Shown here in pieces: positions 12,364 through 26,290 of a stretch of DNA of 64,000 nt. Source of the DNA: Rhynochetos jubatus (taxonomy: Eukaryota > Chordata > Aves > Eurypygiformes > Rhynochetidae); contig CM050690.1 of NCBI GenBank assembly GCA_027574665.1, forward strand, positions 36,231,357 to 36,295,356, read 5' to 3'. The notes under the pieces are model-generated. The model was given only the letters and a program-made list of their open reading frames with translations, ran no database searches and was not told the DNA's origin. Numbering within the stretch: position 1 is the stretch's first letter; every line of letters starts with the position of its first letter. A program made the translations under genes and the position numbers.

Positions 12364-13396
12364 AGTAATGAAATTGGACCATGAATAAATTTGGCACTTT
12401 GCATTTTAATAAATCAAGGATTTATTGTAGCATTACAAGCTTCTGGTCACCTCTTCTGCTTACTTGATTTTGCAGTATTGAGACTCAGACAGTTACAGTT
12501 ACATCCCTACACTTGTAATTGTAGAAGGTTAACAAGTAACATCTACAGATGTTCAACATGAAATTTGGTAAAATAAAAGAAGAGAAACTCCTAACCTTTT
12601 CCTTGTTTAGAACATAAACCTGCTGTCTTATGTATGAGCTTCACACAGGGTTAAATTCTAAAGTAAAATTTTGTTGTTGAAAGTGTGATTGTGTTGTTGA
12701 TTATTCAAATCCTGTAAGAGGCAACTCATGCATACAAGTCTGCAAACCCCAAGTGGAAAACCATCATACGGAATTAGTTGGAAGCACTGGGGTAAGAATG
12801 GACAGTGAGTTTTGGCTATCAATTTATAGTGGTTTTTCTAGCATGTTGAGTTAAGATATGGTGGAGCACATTGTGCTGCTTGAAGTATAAGGCATTTTCA
12901 GATCTAGAGTGCTTTGTACCTACATGCAGCTTTTCACTTTGCCAGCTCACAGTTCATTATTAATCTCTAATACTAGATGTATGTGTCTTCTTGCACTGTC
13001 CAGTATTTAATAAGACTGCGTCCATAACACTTGTACTATGGGGAATAAAACTCTCATTTAGGCTGCATTTTTTTTTTTAACACAAAATTTTACTTATTTA
13101 ACTTTTTTTTTCTTAATAGCTTCCAAAATGTTAATTCCATTGAAGAAATAAATAATGTTGTTAGCTGTCAGGAGACTACAAATCAAAGCATATGATATTT
13201 TTTTCCAAAATAATCCACTGTCTTTTTCTCATTAGCTGCTCTTGGCTTCCACCATAAAATGTTCTTGCTCATCTAATTGTCTGGCAATCTGACTGGTTTT
13301 TGTGTGTGTATGGAGCCAAATTAATCTCTGGTTTAACTGCATAATCTTCAAAAGAGTTCAACCAGACATGAATTTGCTGCATAATGTCTTCTCTAT
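12364..13396. other. Unique AT-rich sequence
   Basis: No gene or named repeat is visible between two CR1 copies. Only short T and A runs stand out. Confidence 0.55.
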
Positions 13397-14150
13397 TCAT
13401 AGAATCATAGAGTCACAGAATGGTTTAGGTTGGAAGGGACCTTAAGAATATCTAGTTCCAAACCCCCTGCCATGGGCAGGGACACCCTCCACTAGACCAG
13501 GTTGCTCAAAGCCTCATCCAGCTGGACCTTGAAGACAGCCAGGGATGGGACATCCATAACTTCTCTGGGCAACCTGTTCTACTGTCTCACCAGTCTCACA
13601 GTGAAGAATTTCTTCCTTATACCCAAGCTAAATCTCCCCACTTTCAATTTAAACCCGTTACCCCTTGTCCTGTCACTACAGGCCCTTGTAAAAACTGCCC
13701 CCCTCCAAGCTTCCTTGTACGCCCCTTCAGATACTGGAAGGCTGCTATAAGGTCTTGTCAGAGCCTTCTCTTCCCCAGGCTGTACAAGCCCAATTCTCTC
13801 AGTCTTTTTTCGTAGGAGAGGTGCTCCACCCCTCTATGGCCTCCTCTGGACTCAGTCCAACCAATCGATATCCTTCTTATGCTGAGGGCTCCACAGCTGG
13901 ACACAGTACTCCAGGTGGGGTCTCATAAGAGCAGAGTAGAAGAGGAGAATTACCTCTCTTGACCTGCTGGCCACGCATCTCCAGATACAGTCCAGGATAC
14001 AGCTGGCTTTCTGGGCTGCCAACGCACACTGCCAGCTCATGTCCAGCTTTTCATCCACCAGTACCCCCAGGTTCTTCTCCTCTGGGCGGCTCTCGATCCA
14101 TTCTCCACCGAGCCCGTACTTGTGCTTTTGATTGCCCAAACCCATGTGCA
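13397..14150 (-). mobile_element. CR1 LINE fragment, 3' half of reverse transcriptase ORF
   Basis: The left end reads ATAGAATCATAGAGTCACAG followed by GGTTGGAAGGGACCTTAAG, the inverted CR1 3' end. The minus strand is open from 14157 to 13852 and encodes a peptide with LGVLVDEKLDMSWQCALAAQKA and [19 protein letters not shown], both standard for the CR1 C-terminal domain. The catalytic FADD part is not present, so the copy is 5'-truncated and inactive. Confidence 0.95.
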
Positions 14151-17100
14151 CAACCAAGGCACTACATTCATTTACTCAAAAGGAAAAATGTTTGTAAAGA
14201 AACATAGTATGTATTTCCTGTGTTAATATAGACATATTATGTCAGTTCCAGCAAAAGAGAATACAATGCTTTTCAAGAACAGAAATGTTCTTTCATTCTG
14301 TATCAACATAGCTATGTATTGGTTCTATGACAGAAGGACTAGTTAGGATGGAATAAGGTGCATTATTTTGAGATAATAACAGAATAACTGAAAAGTGACA
14401 TTACTGGAGAAAATGGAAGCTATACAGCATCTTGTGCTCACTTCAGTACTCAGTAGTAATTTAACTTAGTTTAAGAACTGAAACACGTAATTGAAATTCT
14501 CATGAGATTGGTTAAATACACCAAAGTTGCTTAAAATAAAATAAGCTGTAAGAAGACCCCTTCAGTTGCATTGTCATGTGAGGATTTGTTTTCCACAAAC
14601 ATACAGAACAGATACACAGAAAGTTGAAGGAGAAGGACAAAAAGAAATGGAAAAGTTCCTGGAAAGGAAATCACTGCAGTTAGGAGATGTTTGTTGGAAA
14701 CAACAAACCTTTGTGGTCTGACGTGGATAATCCATGAAACAATTTGGCAGCCTTGGAGGGAAAAAGTGTTCCTAGCTTGTTGAGCTGAGGTGAATTGTTC
14801 TCTTTGCCAGAGGAAAAAAATGCTGTAAAGAAGACAGATAAGAATGAATGGGAAGTGTGTGAAGCTAAAAGGAACTTGAATGCAGGCTGGGAGGGAAAAT
14901 ATGTACCTCTTAAAAACCTGCAAGACTCCCCTCGAAATAATCGAACATATCTGTATGATGTGTTTTGGACCCAGTTATTTGTCTGGAAGGGAACTGTGAT
15001 TACAGGCAGTGCAATGATGAAACTGTACTCATAACTTCCGGATTGATTCAACGGAATGAATTCTTCAGCCTTGAACGAGAACTGTCACTTTTCTCCATGG
15101 TCTAATGTAAATTCTCTGTCAAATATTATTATTCCATTGACTGTTTAACATTTAGCTGATTACCTCATTAGAAGGGAAGCTTGAGGGTGTCAAGCTGTTT
15201 CTAACAGAATAAGCCTGCTGCATGGGGAGAAATGGAGTAAAGCAAAATTACAATTTAAGTGAGCCAAAATCATATAGCTGCATTATTTAGTAGGGAAAGA
15301 GAAAGTTAAATAATTTCTTTGATTGCCTTTAACTCCCTCTAAATTCTTTGCAGAATTTTTCCACAAGAAAGCAGATTGTTCTTGGAAAGACATTGTCAGG
15401 AAGGCACAAGATAAAACAAAGTGGCTGAGCTAGGTCCTGCCCTAAGGAGTTTGTCTGCAATGCACTGCCTCACTCCAAGGGAACTTGCAAAGAAGAAATT
15501 AAAGCCCAGTGACCTGCCATTCTCTACTGTCACTGGTAACAGGGTTGTGTGAAGAAGACAGGAGAAAGCAATGTTTTGCTTTCCATTCCTTCGTGTGTCT
15601 TCTGTCCTTGTCTTCTGCGGAAGGGGGAAAGAGGCCTCAGGTTTCTCCCCAGCATGATCAGAGTTTATGTGTGTAGTTCTCTATAAACTCAACTTCCTTC
15701 TTACTATTTGCAGCATACATTACACCCTCTAGTCTCAATGTCAAAAGGAGAGAAGCTTTATTTTACAGGGAAGTACAAGAGGTCAAATACCTTTCATATT
15801 ATATGCAGCCCCCTTCTGTTTTGGAGAGAGATGTGACTACTGGACTATTTTGTAGTCTTTAAATTCTCATTTCTTTATTAAAGGAATATATAATTTATGG
15901 ATGGCCAGACCCATCTCTCTTGGGTCGTGAAGGGTTACAACCAGAGCTATCACAGTTGGGTCTACAGCTCACCCAATTAAGAGATATCATTTTATGTAGT
16001 CTGACTTCAAATTCATTGCATTCATAACAATACTGCACCCAGTATAGCATAATGCCTGACACACTATGGTATATATGGGACATTTTAGATATCAGCTATT
16101 GCTTTCTATATTTTTGACTAGCAAAGTATTAATGATAATAAACAACTTATTTACGAAGCAAAAACATTAGGGCTGGTTGTTGTGCATTGAGACATAATCC
16201 CAGAGATTTTGTCTGCATGCTTGCTTTGTTTTCCATACTTCTAACAATTTTACTTTTCCCTCCTGCCCATCACCTTTCAGCAGCAGCTCTATGACTTTAT
16301 GAATTTGCTGGCGGCTTTGCTAAGTATGTCCATGCATTCCTTTACACCTTGCAAGACTGTAAATGTAATCCAATGCCAGGCTGTCAGAGGAAGCTGTGGA
16401 CGTGGGATACTGCAAATCAGAGGTGTGGTAGAAGAGATGAGTGTGTGCAGCAGATAACTGTACTTGATTAGCTAGATTTAAATAGTGTTGGATGAATTTG
16501 CCAGGTGAAAATAAAAATTGTCGGTTCAGTTTAATTTCATGGTGAATCAAACAAGGAAATTAGATTCTGCTACTCTGTTAGTCTGACATATACAGCAAGT
16601 GACAATTAGAGATGATGAGAGAACTTATATTTATTCCAAAACTCTTGATTTCTTTTTTTTTTTTTCTGATGGGCACATAACTTTTATTTATTCCTGCAGA
16701 AATATCTAAGATAATATTATTTGATTGACAACTTGTGGATTTCAGGAATTCATTATTTTCTTAATTTTTTTTTATAGAGTACTGTAGTTAGATTTTGAGA
16801 TAACTTGTCAATTTCTGAAGTCTGCATTTTATTGAAATCCCTTGTTGGGATTGGGCATTTTAACCACAGGTACTCTGCATGGAATAAAAGTGGTAACAGA
16901 AAAGTTGTGCTACTAGCTCAAACAAGGAAAGGTTACAGTTCATTAGAGTAAGGATGAAGGCAATGTGGAAGGAACTGATTTCTTCGATACCTGGTCACTC
17001 TGTTCAGTTCTGATAAATGATAAATCTAAACACAAACACATTCTTTAAAAGCACTCCTAAAATCCAAATTCAAATTAAGTGAACTTCACAGTTAAATTAG

Positions 17101-17936
17101 GGTTCAAATACCATGAAAAATCAAGCAAGACTGAGGCATGAAATGATTGTATATAAGGTTGTATTCACTTCCCAGCCTATGCAGTGGAGTTTGATCTAGG
17201 AAGCCTTAGCTTTACAAGCAATGTAGAAATAGCATGAAGAAATTATTTCCCACCTTATTTTGCTACTTCAGATAGAAATGCATTGTTGTCCAGCAACTGT
17301 GAGGAAATCATCAAACAAACATAGAAAAATGGAGAAAAAAATCATTATGACACGTTCTAAAGGAAAAACACATCTCGTATCCTGCAGTACCTTGACTTAT
17401 ATTGTAATGTCCTGCAAAAGAGTATGTGTTCTTGCAGCGGTTCTCCGTCTGTTAAATGGAAATTGTTCTTTTATTTCATTCTTTGCCTTGTCTATATCTC
17501 CTTTAAGATCCTGAGGGCAGGACTAAAACTTCCCTACATACCACTACTTGGGAATCAAACTGTATAAGTTTAAGTAGTCTGTGAGCTTTGTTTTGGCCTC
17601 CGTTGTGCTCTGCTTTTCAGAAGCTAGTCTCAAACTGCCAGTTTTCATATGTAGTTTGTTTTAGCTTATTATATATGCTTGCTCAAATACTTCTGTGGCC
17701 TCACTGTGCTCTGCGATTCTTTCATATTTCATTTATTTGTGAAGAAATGGAGACATGAATGAGTTGTCCCATATAAGCCATCTCCTACTGCCTTCACCCT
17801 CATTCTCAAATGCAAACTCTTTAATCTGAAGCCTTACAATGGTTCATCGAATGTCAGTTAGCCATCATGTCCTGCATAACTAATGTCTGGAGGGAACTGT
17901 CCAGGATAAGCATCCCTGGTTGATTATTTTCTTTTC

Positions 17937-17971
17937 TTTTTTTTTTTTTTTTTTTTCTTTTTTTTTTTTTA
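17937..17971. repeat. T tract
   Basis: More than 30 T residues with a single C interruption. Simple sequence. Confidence 0.9.
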
Positions 17972-20900
17972 AAGGGTCTCCATTAAAAATGGCTTTTTAA
18001 ATTCAAATTTAATTTGAAGATCTAGCACTGGAAAAGAAAATCTTTAGTTATCTGTATTGTAATGTTGTGTATAACTGTAAATCATCTTAGAAGGTCTAAC
18101 AAAAGAAACACAGAGTGGCTTATTCGTGACATCCATTAAGGTACTATTTGCATCCCATATGTCACGAATTTTTCACAGTTCTTCACTGTGGGATTCCACA
18201 GTGTTTGTGTTAGGATAGTAATTTTTTTTTTTTTAATTTATTTTTTGTAACTTTATTCTACACAGTCACAGCACATTTTTTTTTTTTAGAAATTTGGCTA
18301 AAAATTTTAGAAATTTTTAGAAAACAGGACAAGATTGGAAGAAGTTTTGGGAAAAAGTGGTGAGTCATCTAAAAAGACTTGCTTCTGTGGTTTCTAGTTT
18401 GCATAGAGTAATTGAATTTAACCTCTGTAAGGCTTGCCAGGAAAAAAACACAGTCAAAGAGAAAGTTTTAGGAAAAGTATGAAGCGTATCTTCACAGTGA
18501 AGCAGTAAGACCATCAGTTTTCTTTCAGAGGAGCTCATGTGTGCAAGAGGTTGCATGCACTGTTACTGAGATGTTCCTGAGTTGAGGGCCTGATTGCAAA
18601 AATGTGGCCTATTTGTTGAAACTACCCTGGTTCACAATATCTTTAGAAATTAAACCAATCTAAGATACAACAGTAAAAATTCAGCCAAACCCACCACATT
18701 TGCTCTGACATATTTTTTGAAGACTTTTCTTGGAAAACGTATGATTTTAACAATAACCTCCCTTCTCCCAGTTTGTCATAATTGGTCCTAGAAATAAGAC
18801 ACAGTTCTTCTGAAGGTAATAGAGTTTATGAAAATATTGTTAGCTTTTTATATCTAAACCAAGAGAATGTTTATTTCCCTCTAATCTTTACCCAGAAACC
18901 TATGGTGGGGGTTTTTTTTTTGGGTTTTTTTTGTTTTTTTATAATGAGCTTTTGACATCACACACAAACTTTTGAGATCCTCATAGAGCTTTGTGGTTTC
19001 TAATTGATGCCAGGGCTCAAAGCAGAAATAATAAATTTCATAAGAAAAGTTTATTTTTTTTTCTTTGTAATTAAGATCCAGCTCAAACCAGAGAGCACTG
19101 AAAATCCCACAATAAACATGTTATTGTGAATCTTTCTAGCTAATTTCCAAAGCAAGAAGTTTGGATAACTTCAGATTTTTCTTTTTGGAGTCAATTTGAT
19201 CCTCATTTGTCCATCGTTATTATAGAAACCACCTCCCACAGTGTGCTTGCTTTTAGTCCAAATTTATTTGTGCCTGATATTTATGTCCTGGAATGTCTGG
19301 GGAACTAGAACTGCATGAAACCAAATGGTTCCATGTGCACACAACTTTTATTTTAATGCACACAATTGTGCTGAAATGTCATTTGAAATTATATTTTCAA
19401 ACAAATACCAGATTTCAAAATGAATTTCAGTGCTTTGATGCTGACCGAAAATGTGATTTTGAAGCTAATGCCCCAGTTGCTACAACACAATCTAGATTTC
19501 TTTCAGGTAAAGTTAAACCAATAGCTCGGCTCCATGTGCTCACCAAATGTTCTCCATCCCCTAATGGGAATGCACGGCACAAGCTACCACACCTTTCTTA
19601 GATGCCTTTGAACGGTGTGCTCTGTGTGTACATCCAGTCTAGAGGATCAAAACAATATTTTCCAGAATAACCCCCCAAATGGCTTGCTGCAGACTACCCT
19701 CAGTGTCAACTGCCTTGATGTAATAATTGTTCCTACTGGTCCAAATTAATTACTAATGTAGACATTGCTGGTTTTAGTAACTGAGACAAATTTTGTGCAC
19801 TGTATTAAAATATTAAAAAGCCTTAATTCAATAGACAAAAGCTAGGGCAGGCTTGAAGTCCATGTCCACCCATGGATGTCAGATACAAGGTAGTAAGTAG
19901 CTGCAATTAAATCTCAGATCTAATAACTTTTACAGTTTAGTTTTAATATGAGACTCCTAACCAACCAAAGTCTGTTTTCAAAACTGCTTTATATATTGTC
20001 TAAAATGGTCACAATTAAATTCCATAGTGTTATGAAGGAACTTTAATAGATTTCACTTTATATGTAATGAATATCCTCCAGTGGAGTTAAGCATGAATGT
20101 TAGGCTTGATATCTATCTAGGATTAGGTAGCATGAAAATTATATACCGGAGTTGCTTATAGCTCCATTTCGTAGGCTGTTTTTTGGATACAACCTGAAAC
20201 TGGTGGGTATAAAGCCACTTTATGCTCAGTTCATTAGTTTAAAGCCAAAGGGGTTTATCAGCAAAAAGAGATTCACTGAGCCTGACGTGCCTTGTTGAAA
20301 ACATGTGTTTACTGAGTTGCCCTGTCTACTCCTTATTAGTTGACTTTATATACATTTTTAGTAAAAGTATTATTAGACTAAATTACCCCAGTATTTCTGA
20401 TTGCTTATAATAAATCTTTATTTCGGTGAAATTCACACTGAAAAGAAATTAAAAAGATCTAAAATTTCTTCATTAAAAAAAAAAAAGGAAAATTTGCTTT
20501 TTCACTACTTCAAGGATGGATGTAAAAAAGAGCTACATATATAAACATAGATGTATGCATACTTATGTAACAATATTCTAGCAATTCATAAGATATTGTC
20601 AACCAAACCAGAAAAGGAACAAAGCCTTGGTAGAATCTAATTTGTGGACATTGCATGATTTCATTAACAAATGTAACAGCAAATGCAACAGCAAGGTTAG
20701 TGTTAAAGTGTATGTTGGAAACCAAAACAGGAACATGAAAAGCAACTGGAATAAGGAGCCACAGGACAGCAACACAGCCCTGAGGAAAGGTAAAGATGGA
20801 AAGCTGGGACTTAGGAAAGGACAGTTTTTCAAAATTCCTGAAACTGTACACAGGGATTTCTCTCATTTCCCCTGTTTCAGGGAAATATACTTATTTATAT

Positions 20901-23286
20901 TATTATTCTGACAATATTATATTCTATTGGCGACTATTTGTCAAAAACTTTAGCTTAGAGTTAAAAGAGTTAAAAATATATTTCCTCACCAACATTTAAA
21001 ACTCTCTGATATATTTAAACTTTGACAGTAAGCAAACAATAGCACACTTTCCTCACAGAAATAAGCTTATATATTCAAGTTGGATTTCCTTTTTTCTTTT
21101 AAATAAGCATGTATGCAACAGGTCAGAAAGATCAGGTCTTATCTTTTACAAACACTTGCTTTTATTTTTAGGCTAAATGCTGGAATAAATGTGTTCAGTG
21201 TCTATTAAACACTTGAGCTTTTACAACAGATTTAAATGAGTGGCAAAAGACAGTGCTAGCTATCTCTAATAAGCTAATAACCTTCTCACATCTTAGCACA
21301 CCAATTACCTCATGACCCTGAAATCTCGAGAAATGAAAACACTCATTCTAAGGTGGTACTTACATTCAAAATTCAATTGTTTCAATTTAAATTAAAAAAA
21401 AAACCCCACCCATTGTCAATTTAAATATGAACTATTATAATGATAAACAATTTGACAGAGGAATACATTAAAGCAAACAGCTATTAGAATTATAGAATCT
21501 TCACTTTCCTACATCTTCATTTTACTGAGGGGGATAATTGATGTTCAAGTATACTAGTTAAATCATGTAAACAAGGTAAATATTTGGAAGTGAGCTATCA
21601 TTTAGGAACACTAATAAGGAACTTGCTGACTTTGTTCTTAAAAACAACCTCCCTTTCCCCCTCAGCCAATCCAATCCCATTAGTGGAGCTCACATCAATT
21701 AAACACGTTGTCTGAATTATGAACAAACATAGCTCACTACAGATCTGCATTTACCATTAATATTAAGAAGTTTTAGTTAAATGCTTTTGAGAGAGAATAT
21801 TTACTGTACATTTCACTTTATTATTGTGAAGTGTGTTCAAAACATTATTTTAAAAAATATAGACTAGAAAGATGTAAAACTTAATCTAGCCCAATTGATG
21901 CAGTTATTCTCTGATTTCTGAAGTATAATTATTTAAAGATAAGTATATGTTTGAAAAATTAAATAGAAGAGTTTTTGGCATGTTTTTTACTTAAATATAA
22001 ATATCTGCTTTAATCACTTTTTTACACTCCGTACTTGTTTGTTATCTCAGACTACAACTGTCACCACTAGGTATTTAGGCATGATGGGATGTATCATTGC
22101 AATGCATCACAGAATACATAAAACAATCTTTCAAAATATTAATTTTCAATTTGAAAACAATCTATCTTAGCTGCAACATAATGCTGTGGTTCATTACCTG
22201 CATATACACTCTCTTCAGAGTACTAATGGCTACAGGCAGATATTCCAAATGACTTCATAAACACAGGATCACAGACTGTTAAGCAGTGATTAATTTGTAC
22301 AAGATCACGTGAGGTTTCATAATTCTTTAATGGTGCCAAAGTGGTGTATAGTATGAGCACATACATTGGCTGGCTCAGCAAAATGCCCATGGGAAGTATC
22401 AGGGATGTATCTCCTAGGTGAGCTCTCCAGGGATTTAAATGACCTTGAGAAACAAGAGTCTTGCACATGTGTGTGCTCTGAAAGAGAATAGTTATTTTCT
22501 CTTAAAGGTATAACAGTTATTGTAATACTTATGTGGAAGATGTACAAAAAGGTTGTGCCTTTTCACAGTACCCCTAAACACCATCAAAGGATGGTGTTTT
22601 CTTCTTTTTTTTTGGTTCACAGTGTGTATTGTCTTTTCTGTTTTCCATGATACTTACTCTGTCATAAAATAGGCTCCTTCTCAACAATCAGACTGACATA
22701 CAGTTTCATCAAGAGCCATATGTCAGATGAATTTATCTAGAAAAACTAAACAGTTTTCTATAGAAATCAAAATTACTCAGTAATATACTCCAAGTTTTAT
22801 GTGAGCATTAGCTCACTCCTATTAAGGAGTGAAGTGATATCAGCTGGAACATGCTGCCTACAACACAAGCTAATTGCTACAAGCTAGATAATAAATAGAT
22901 AAGTTATATACTGTTTTGATACTGTGACAAATTTGAGTCATTATAGACCAGGTTTCTTATTCACCTGAAAAACTATTTTTTCTGCCTTGACAAGTTCTAC
23001 AGAAGTCAATGAGATACTCAGCAGCATAACAACCCAACGTAGGTAAGAATAGTTGTGTTTAGGTCTAGATAATAATCTTCACTGTGCTTTCCTTCCTCAT
23101 GCATGCCCAATGATTGACTAAACAATTTCCATGAAAAGTGTTACTGTAAAATCAACAGAACCATTTGACAGTCTAGTTGCACTGCAGTGACTGAAGTTTT
23201 GGGATTGAGTCAGACCCATTTACTATAAAATATTCAGGAGAATTTAATAGTTTTGCTGAGTGCTGCTTAGTTCTGATGCACTGTAT

Positions 23287-23336
23287 ACCAAAGTCAACTT
23301 GTTACCAAAGTCAACTTGCTACTAAAGCCACAAATC
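23287..23336. repeat. Short tandem repeat, 17-bp unit, about 2.5 copies
   Basis: ACCAAAGTCAACTTGTT is followed by a copy differing at one base and then a degraded partial copy. It ends just left of an LTR relic. Confidence 0.8.
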
Positions 23337-23340
23337 ACAA

Positions 23341-23482
23341 ACTAGTAAATAGTTCTTATTTCAACTTCATGAGCTTCCTTTTCTTTTTCCCTTGATTGGC
23401 CCCCTCTGCTGGAGGAAAGGGGTGGGGGGAACCTGTGAAGGCAGCTTCATGGTAATTTGCTGGCTGCAGTTAAACCATGACA
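23341..23482 (+). mobile_element. LTR relic, 3' end only, same family as the endogenous retrovirus at 38079
   Basis: Its sequence follows the last part of the two LTRs at 38079-38868 and 44660-45458: AGTAAATAGTTCTTAT, then GAGCTTCCTT, a G-rich stretch, and the end AGTTAAACCATGACA. It is more diverged from those LTRs than they are from each other, so it is likely an older insertion. It is a fragment of an LTR with no internal genes. Confidence 0.85.
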
Positions 23483-24939
23483 GTAAGTTGAATTCCTAGT
23501 GACATTGTATCTTGCCTGAGTCAGTGCTTAGAAAATCATATTCCATTGAACACTGAGAATCTGAGAAAGTTAAGCCTTACTTAAGACCATGGCATGTAGG
23601 TTATAAAGTTGAGAGAATATGGTTTCAATATAGACAGGGTTGAAGTAGTCAATGAAGGACAGTTTTGGAAAGAATAGTGGTGACTTGTTTAAGTCTGATG
23701 AAAAATAAATGCTTGTGCTTATAGACCTCTCTGGACTGAATAGATTAAAAAAAAATCAAAAGGACTACTAAGCAAAATTCACATAAACTAAAAGAAACTC
23801 AAACCTCTCCAAAATCCAAATGTTTATAACTAATCATGTCAGTCACAGGCACTTTTGCAAAATACAGAATTATTTTGTTTCAATAGAAGACTTATTGCTG
23901 CAAGAGGTATGCAGCATCAACTTCTATAATTTTTAATTTTACCTTCCTTGAATGATGAGCTGGCATTATGAAAAATTGAGAAATTCTGTTTCAGTTGTTT
24001 TGTGAGTTATAATCACAATACAAGGCTATTTATTGGTTGATTCATTTAGTTAAAAGCAATTTCAGAGCCTGTAATTCGCATCTCAAGAAAAGTAGAAAAA
24101 ATTGAGGGGAGAGCAGGCTTTGTGAAATACAGAATCTAAACTAAGTAGGTAATACTAAGAAGGACATGAAAGATTAAGGGAATTTTTGATACCACTATGC
24201 TATTTCAAATAATATAATATCTAGCTCCTGAAAACTTCAGATACAGTCTAAGGATTTCAATGAAGTATCATTATTTCATTACTAACCTGCTGATAAACAT
24301 TACTGAGGACTCTAGCAGCACTTGTTTCATCTGTGTGGTCATCAGCCAACATACATATTCCTGTGCTTCATATAGGGCTTGCTTTCCTGAACAAATCCCT
24401 GAGAGTATTATATTTTGGAAGTTCTTGCCTGTGGCTGAGAGTTGTGGTTTTTGCCAATGCCATGGCATTACAGAGTGGTGCTGCTCTAGTGGTGTTTTGG
24501 GTAGGGTGATAGAGGGGGGCACGCTGTGCACCCAAGTCTGTCCTCTGGTTGCTTTTAGTGTAAAATGCAGTGTGGCGTTCCAACCAGATAAGTGGCTTTA
24601 GGTTATCCTACAGATAAATAGCACAAAAGAATAAAAGTTATTGTGGTTTTGATTATGCTGAGTAGTTACATTCTTTTGAGACATAAAAACTTGGGCCAGT
24701 TTTTCAAGGTAAGTTCATCTGTTATTTCTTTTTCTTCTTATATGTTTTCAAGATACAGCAAATGGCCTTGTAAATTCATATTCAGGATGCAGTCTGTCAG
24801 GCACAAGTTTCTTAACTCAGTAAAAACTACATTATTGTTGTTGTTAATGTTATATTGTAAATTATAGCTTGGTGATCATTGCTTACTGGTAAAACACAGC
24901 AAATAAAATAATGAATAACTTTTTCCTTTTTATGTCAAC
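23483..24939. other. Unique AT-rich sequence
   Basis: No gene or named repeat is visible. Open frames near 24260-24600 overlap on both strands without recognisable content. Confidence 0.55.
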
Positions 24940-25019
24940 ATTATATTTTTTTCTATTATTTTAGATTTCTCATACTGTGACAAACACCAGGATGTCCAAA
25001 TGTTGTACAAAAAAAAAAT
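24940..25019 (+). repeat. Left inverted repeat arm
   Basis: The arm pairs with 25616-25694 on the opposite strand. The inner edge is an A run. Confidence 0.85.
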
Positions 25020-25615
25020 ATTTTTTTTAAATTTCACACATTAAGACTTAATCCTAGGCAGGAAAAAGGGGGATTTTTCATTTCAAAAATCTTAAGCATT
25101 ACATATTTCCTCCCCAAAACTTAAATCTCAGCCTTCCCATTGTTTTCAACTCATATGCTATTCTTTTAAGAAAGTCGTTAGTACAGCAGTATAATAGCAG
25201 TAAAGGGAAAACTGGTCACTAATGCAAAATGTTGAGTAGAAAAATTGCCCACTACCACTCATATGAAAATTTTACACTAACATTAGCCTTCCAGTGTGAA
25301 AGACCAAGTCATTGCAGACAAACATTTTCACAGGTATAATCTTTGTTTTTCTGAAAACCAATAGCTCAATTCAATACCAGTGTTTATGTATCAGGAGGAT
25401 ACTATTGTCTATAACAGAAATCCTCTGTTTCTCAACTTCATGTATTGCACCACAGGAATTTATTTGTATTATTTTACTGAACATTAGCTATTTTAAAGTC
25501 TGTTTCCTAAGGCATCTGATGACACTTTTTGTTCATCATCCATAAATAACAAATTTCCCATTTGCTTGCATAGGATTAAAAGTTAATGAGGGAAATTAAA
25601 AATGAAATCTATCTC

Positions 25616-25694
25616 TTTTTTTTTTTGTACAATATTTGGACATCCTGGTGTTTGTCACAGTATGAGAAACCTAAAATAATAGAAAAAATATAAT
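25616..25694 (-). repeat. Right inverted repeat arm
   Basis: Inverted complement of the left arm. The inner edge is a T run, matching the left arm's A run. Confidence 0.85.
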
Positions 25695-26290
25695 AATAAT
25701 GAGAATGAGTATGTACTGTGCGCAGAGCATCTTTCCTGTGGAGTGTTCATTATATATGCTGGCAAAAATGCAACAGCACAGGTATCATGTTTATTGCTTG
25801 CAATTCAGTAGTGCTTTCTAGATTTAGATTTTCTGACTTCACTTGAAATTCCTTATCTGAAACTGTGTTGACAGTGCTTGGTGCTGTAACTTGTTGCTCA
25901 GGAAGGTCATAAAAACTTTGAGTAAATATTTTCATCTGTTAGTGGGTCTACTGAAAATATTTTGACATGCAGACGAGGACAATTTGTCCCTCATCCAAAT
26001 CTTAAAAACTGCATTTAGTGTTATAAACCAGCTATGATTTGCTGAATGGCTTTTTGTGAAATGGGGTGGTTTTTCCCAACACCAACTTATAGGTTTTATG
26101 CCTGACCTACAAAATTAAAGACACACCTAATATCAGCCAGTACTTACACAGAACAGCAGTGATACAATGCACTCAGGTGAGCTTACCTGTGCTGTGCATG
26201 TGGAGAAAAGGGCAGATAACAGGTAGTATCTAAGTTGCTGTAAGAGAGAACTAATATTTTTTCAAAAATATTTAACAAAATCACTAGAGC
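25695..26290. other. Unique AT-rich sequence
   Basis: Nothing recognisable between the inverted-repeat element and a CR1 copy. Confidence 0.5.

Larger units (their letters stand above)
14151..23340. other. Unique AT-rich non-coding sequence, 9 kb
   Basis: I find no supportable exon, RNA gene or named repeat. The longest open frames overlap one another around 14531-15051 on both strands, a local shortage of stop codons with no domain in any frame. Long T runs occur at 17937-17971 and near 18220-18290. The 17-bp tandem repeat at 23287-23336 lies at the right edge. Confidence 0.55.
24940..25694. mobile_element. Candidate non-autonomous DNA transposon with near-perfect inverted ends
   Basis: The left arm (24940 to about 25019) and right arm (about 25616-25694) are inverted complements over roughly 75-80 bp, with about two substitutions and one single-base indel. 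Landmarks are CATACTGTGACAAACACCAG and GATGTCCAAA on the left, and their complements TTTGGACATC and CTGGTGTTTGTCACAG on the right. The 595-bp interior is AT-rich and holds no transposase-like frame, so the element could move only with help from elsewhere. The outer edge reads ATTATATTTTT; a TA target duplication is possible but the AT-rich flank makes it undecidable. I do not recognise the family. A plain inverted duplication is the alternative. Confidence 0.6.
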
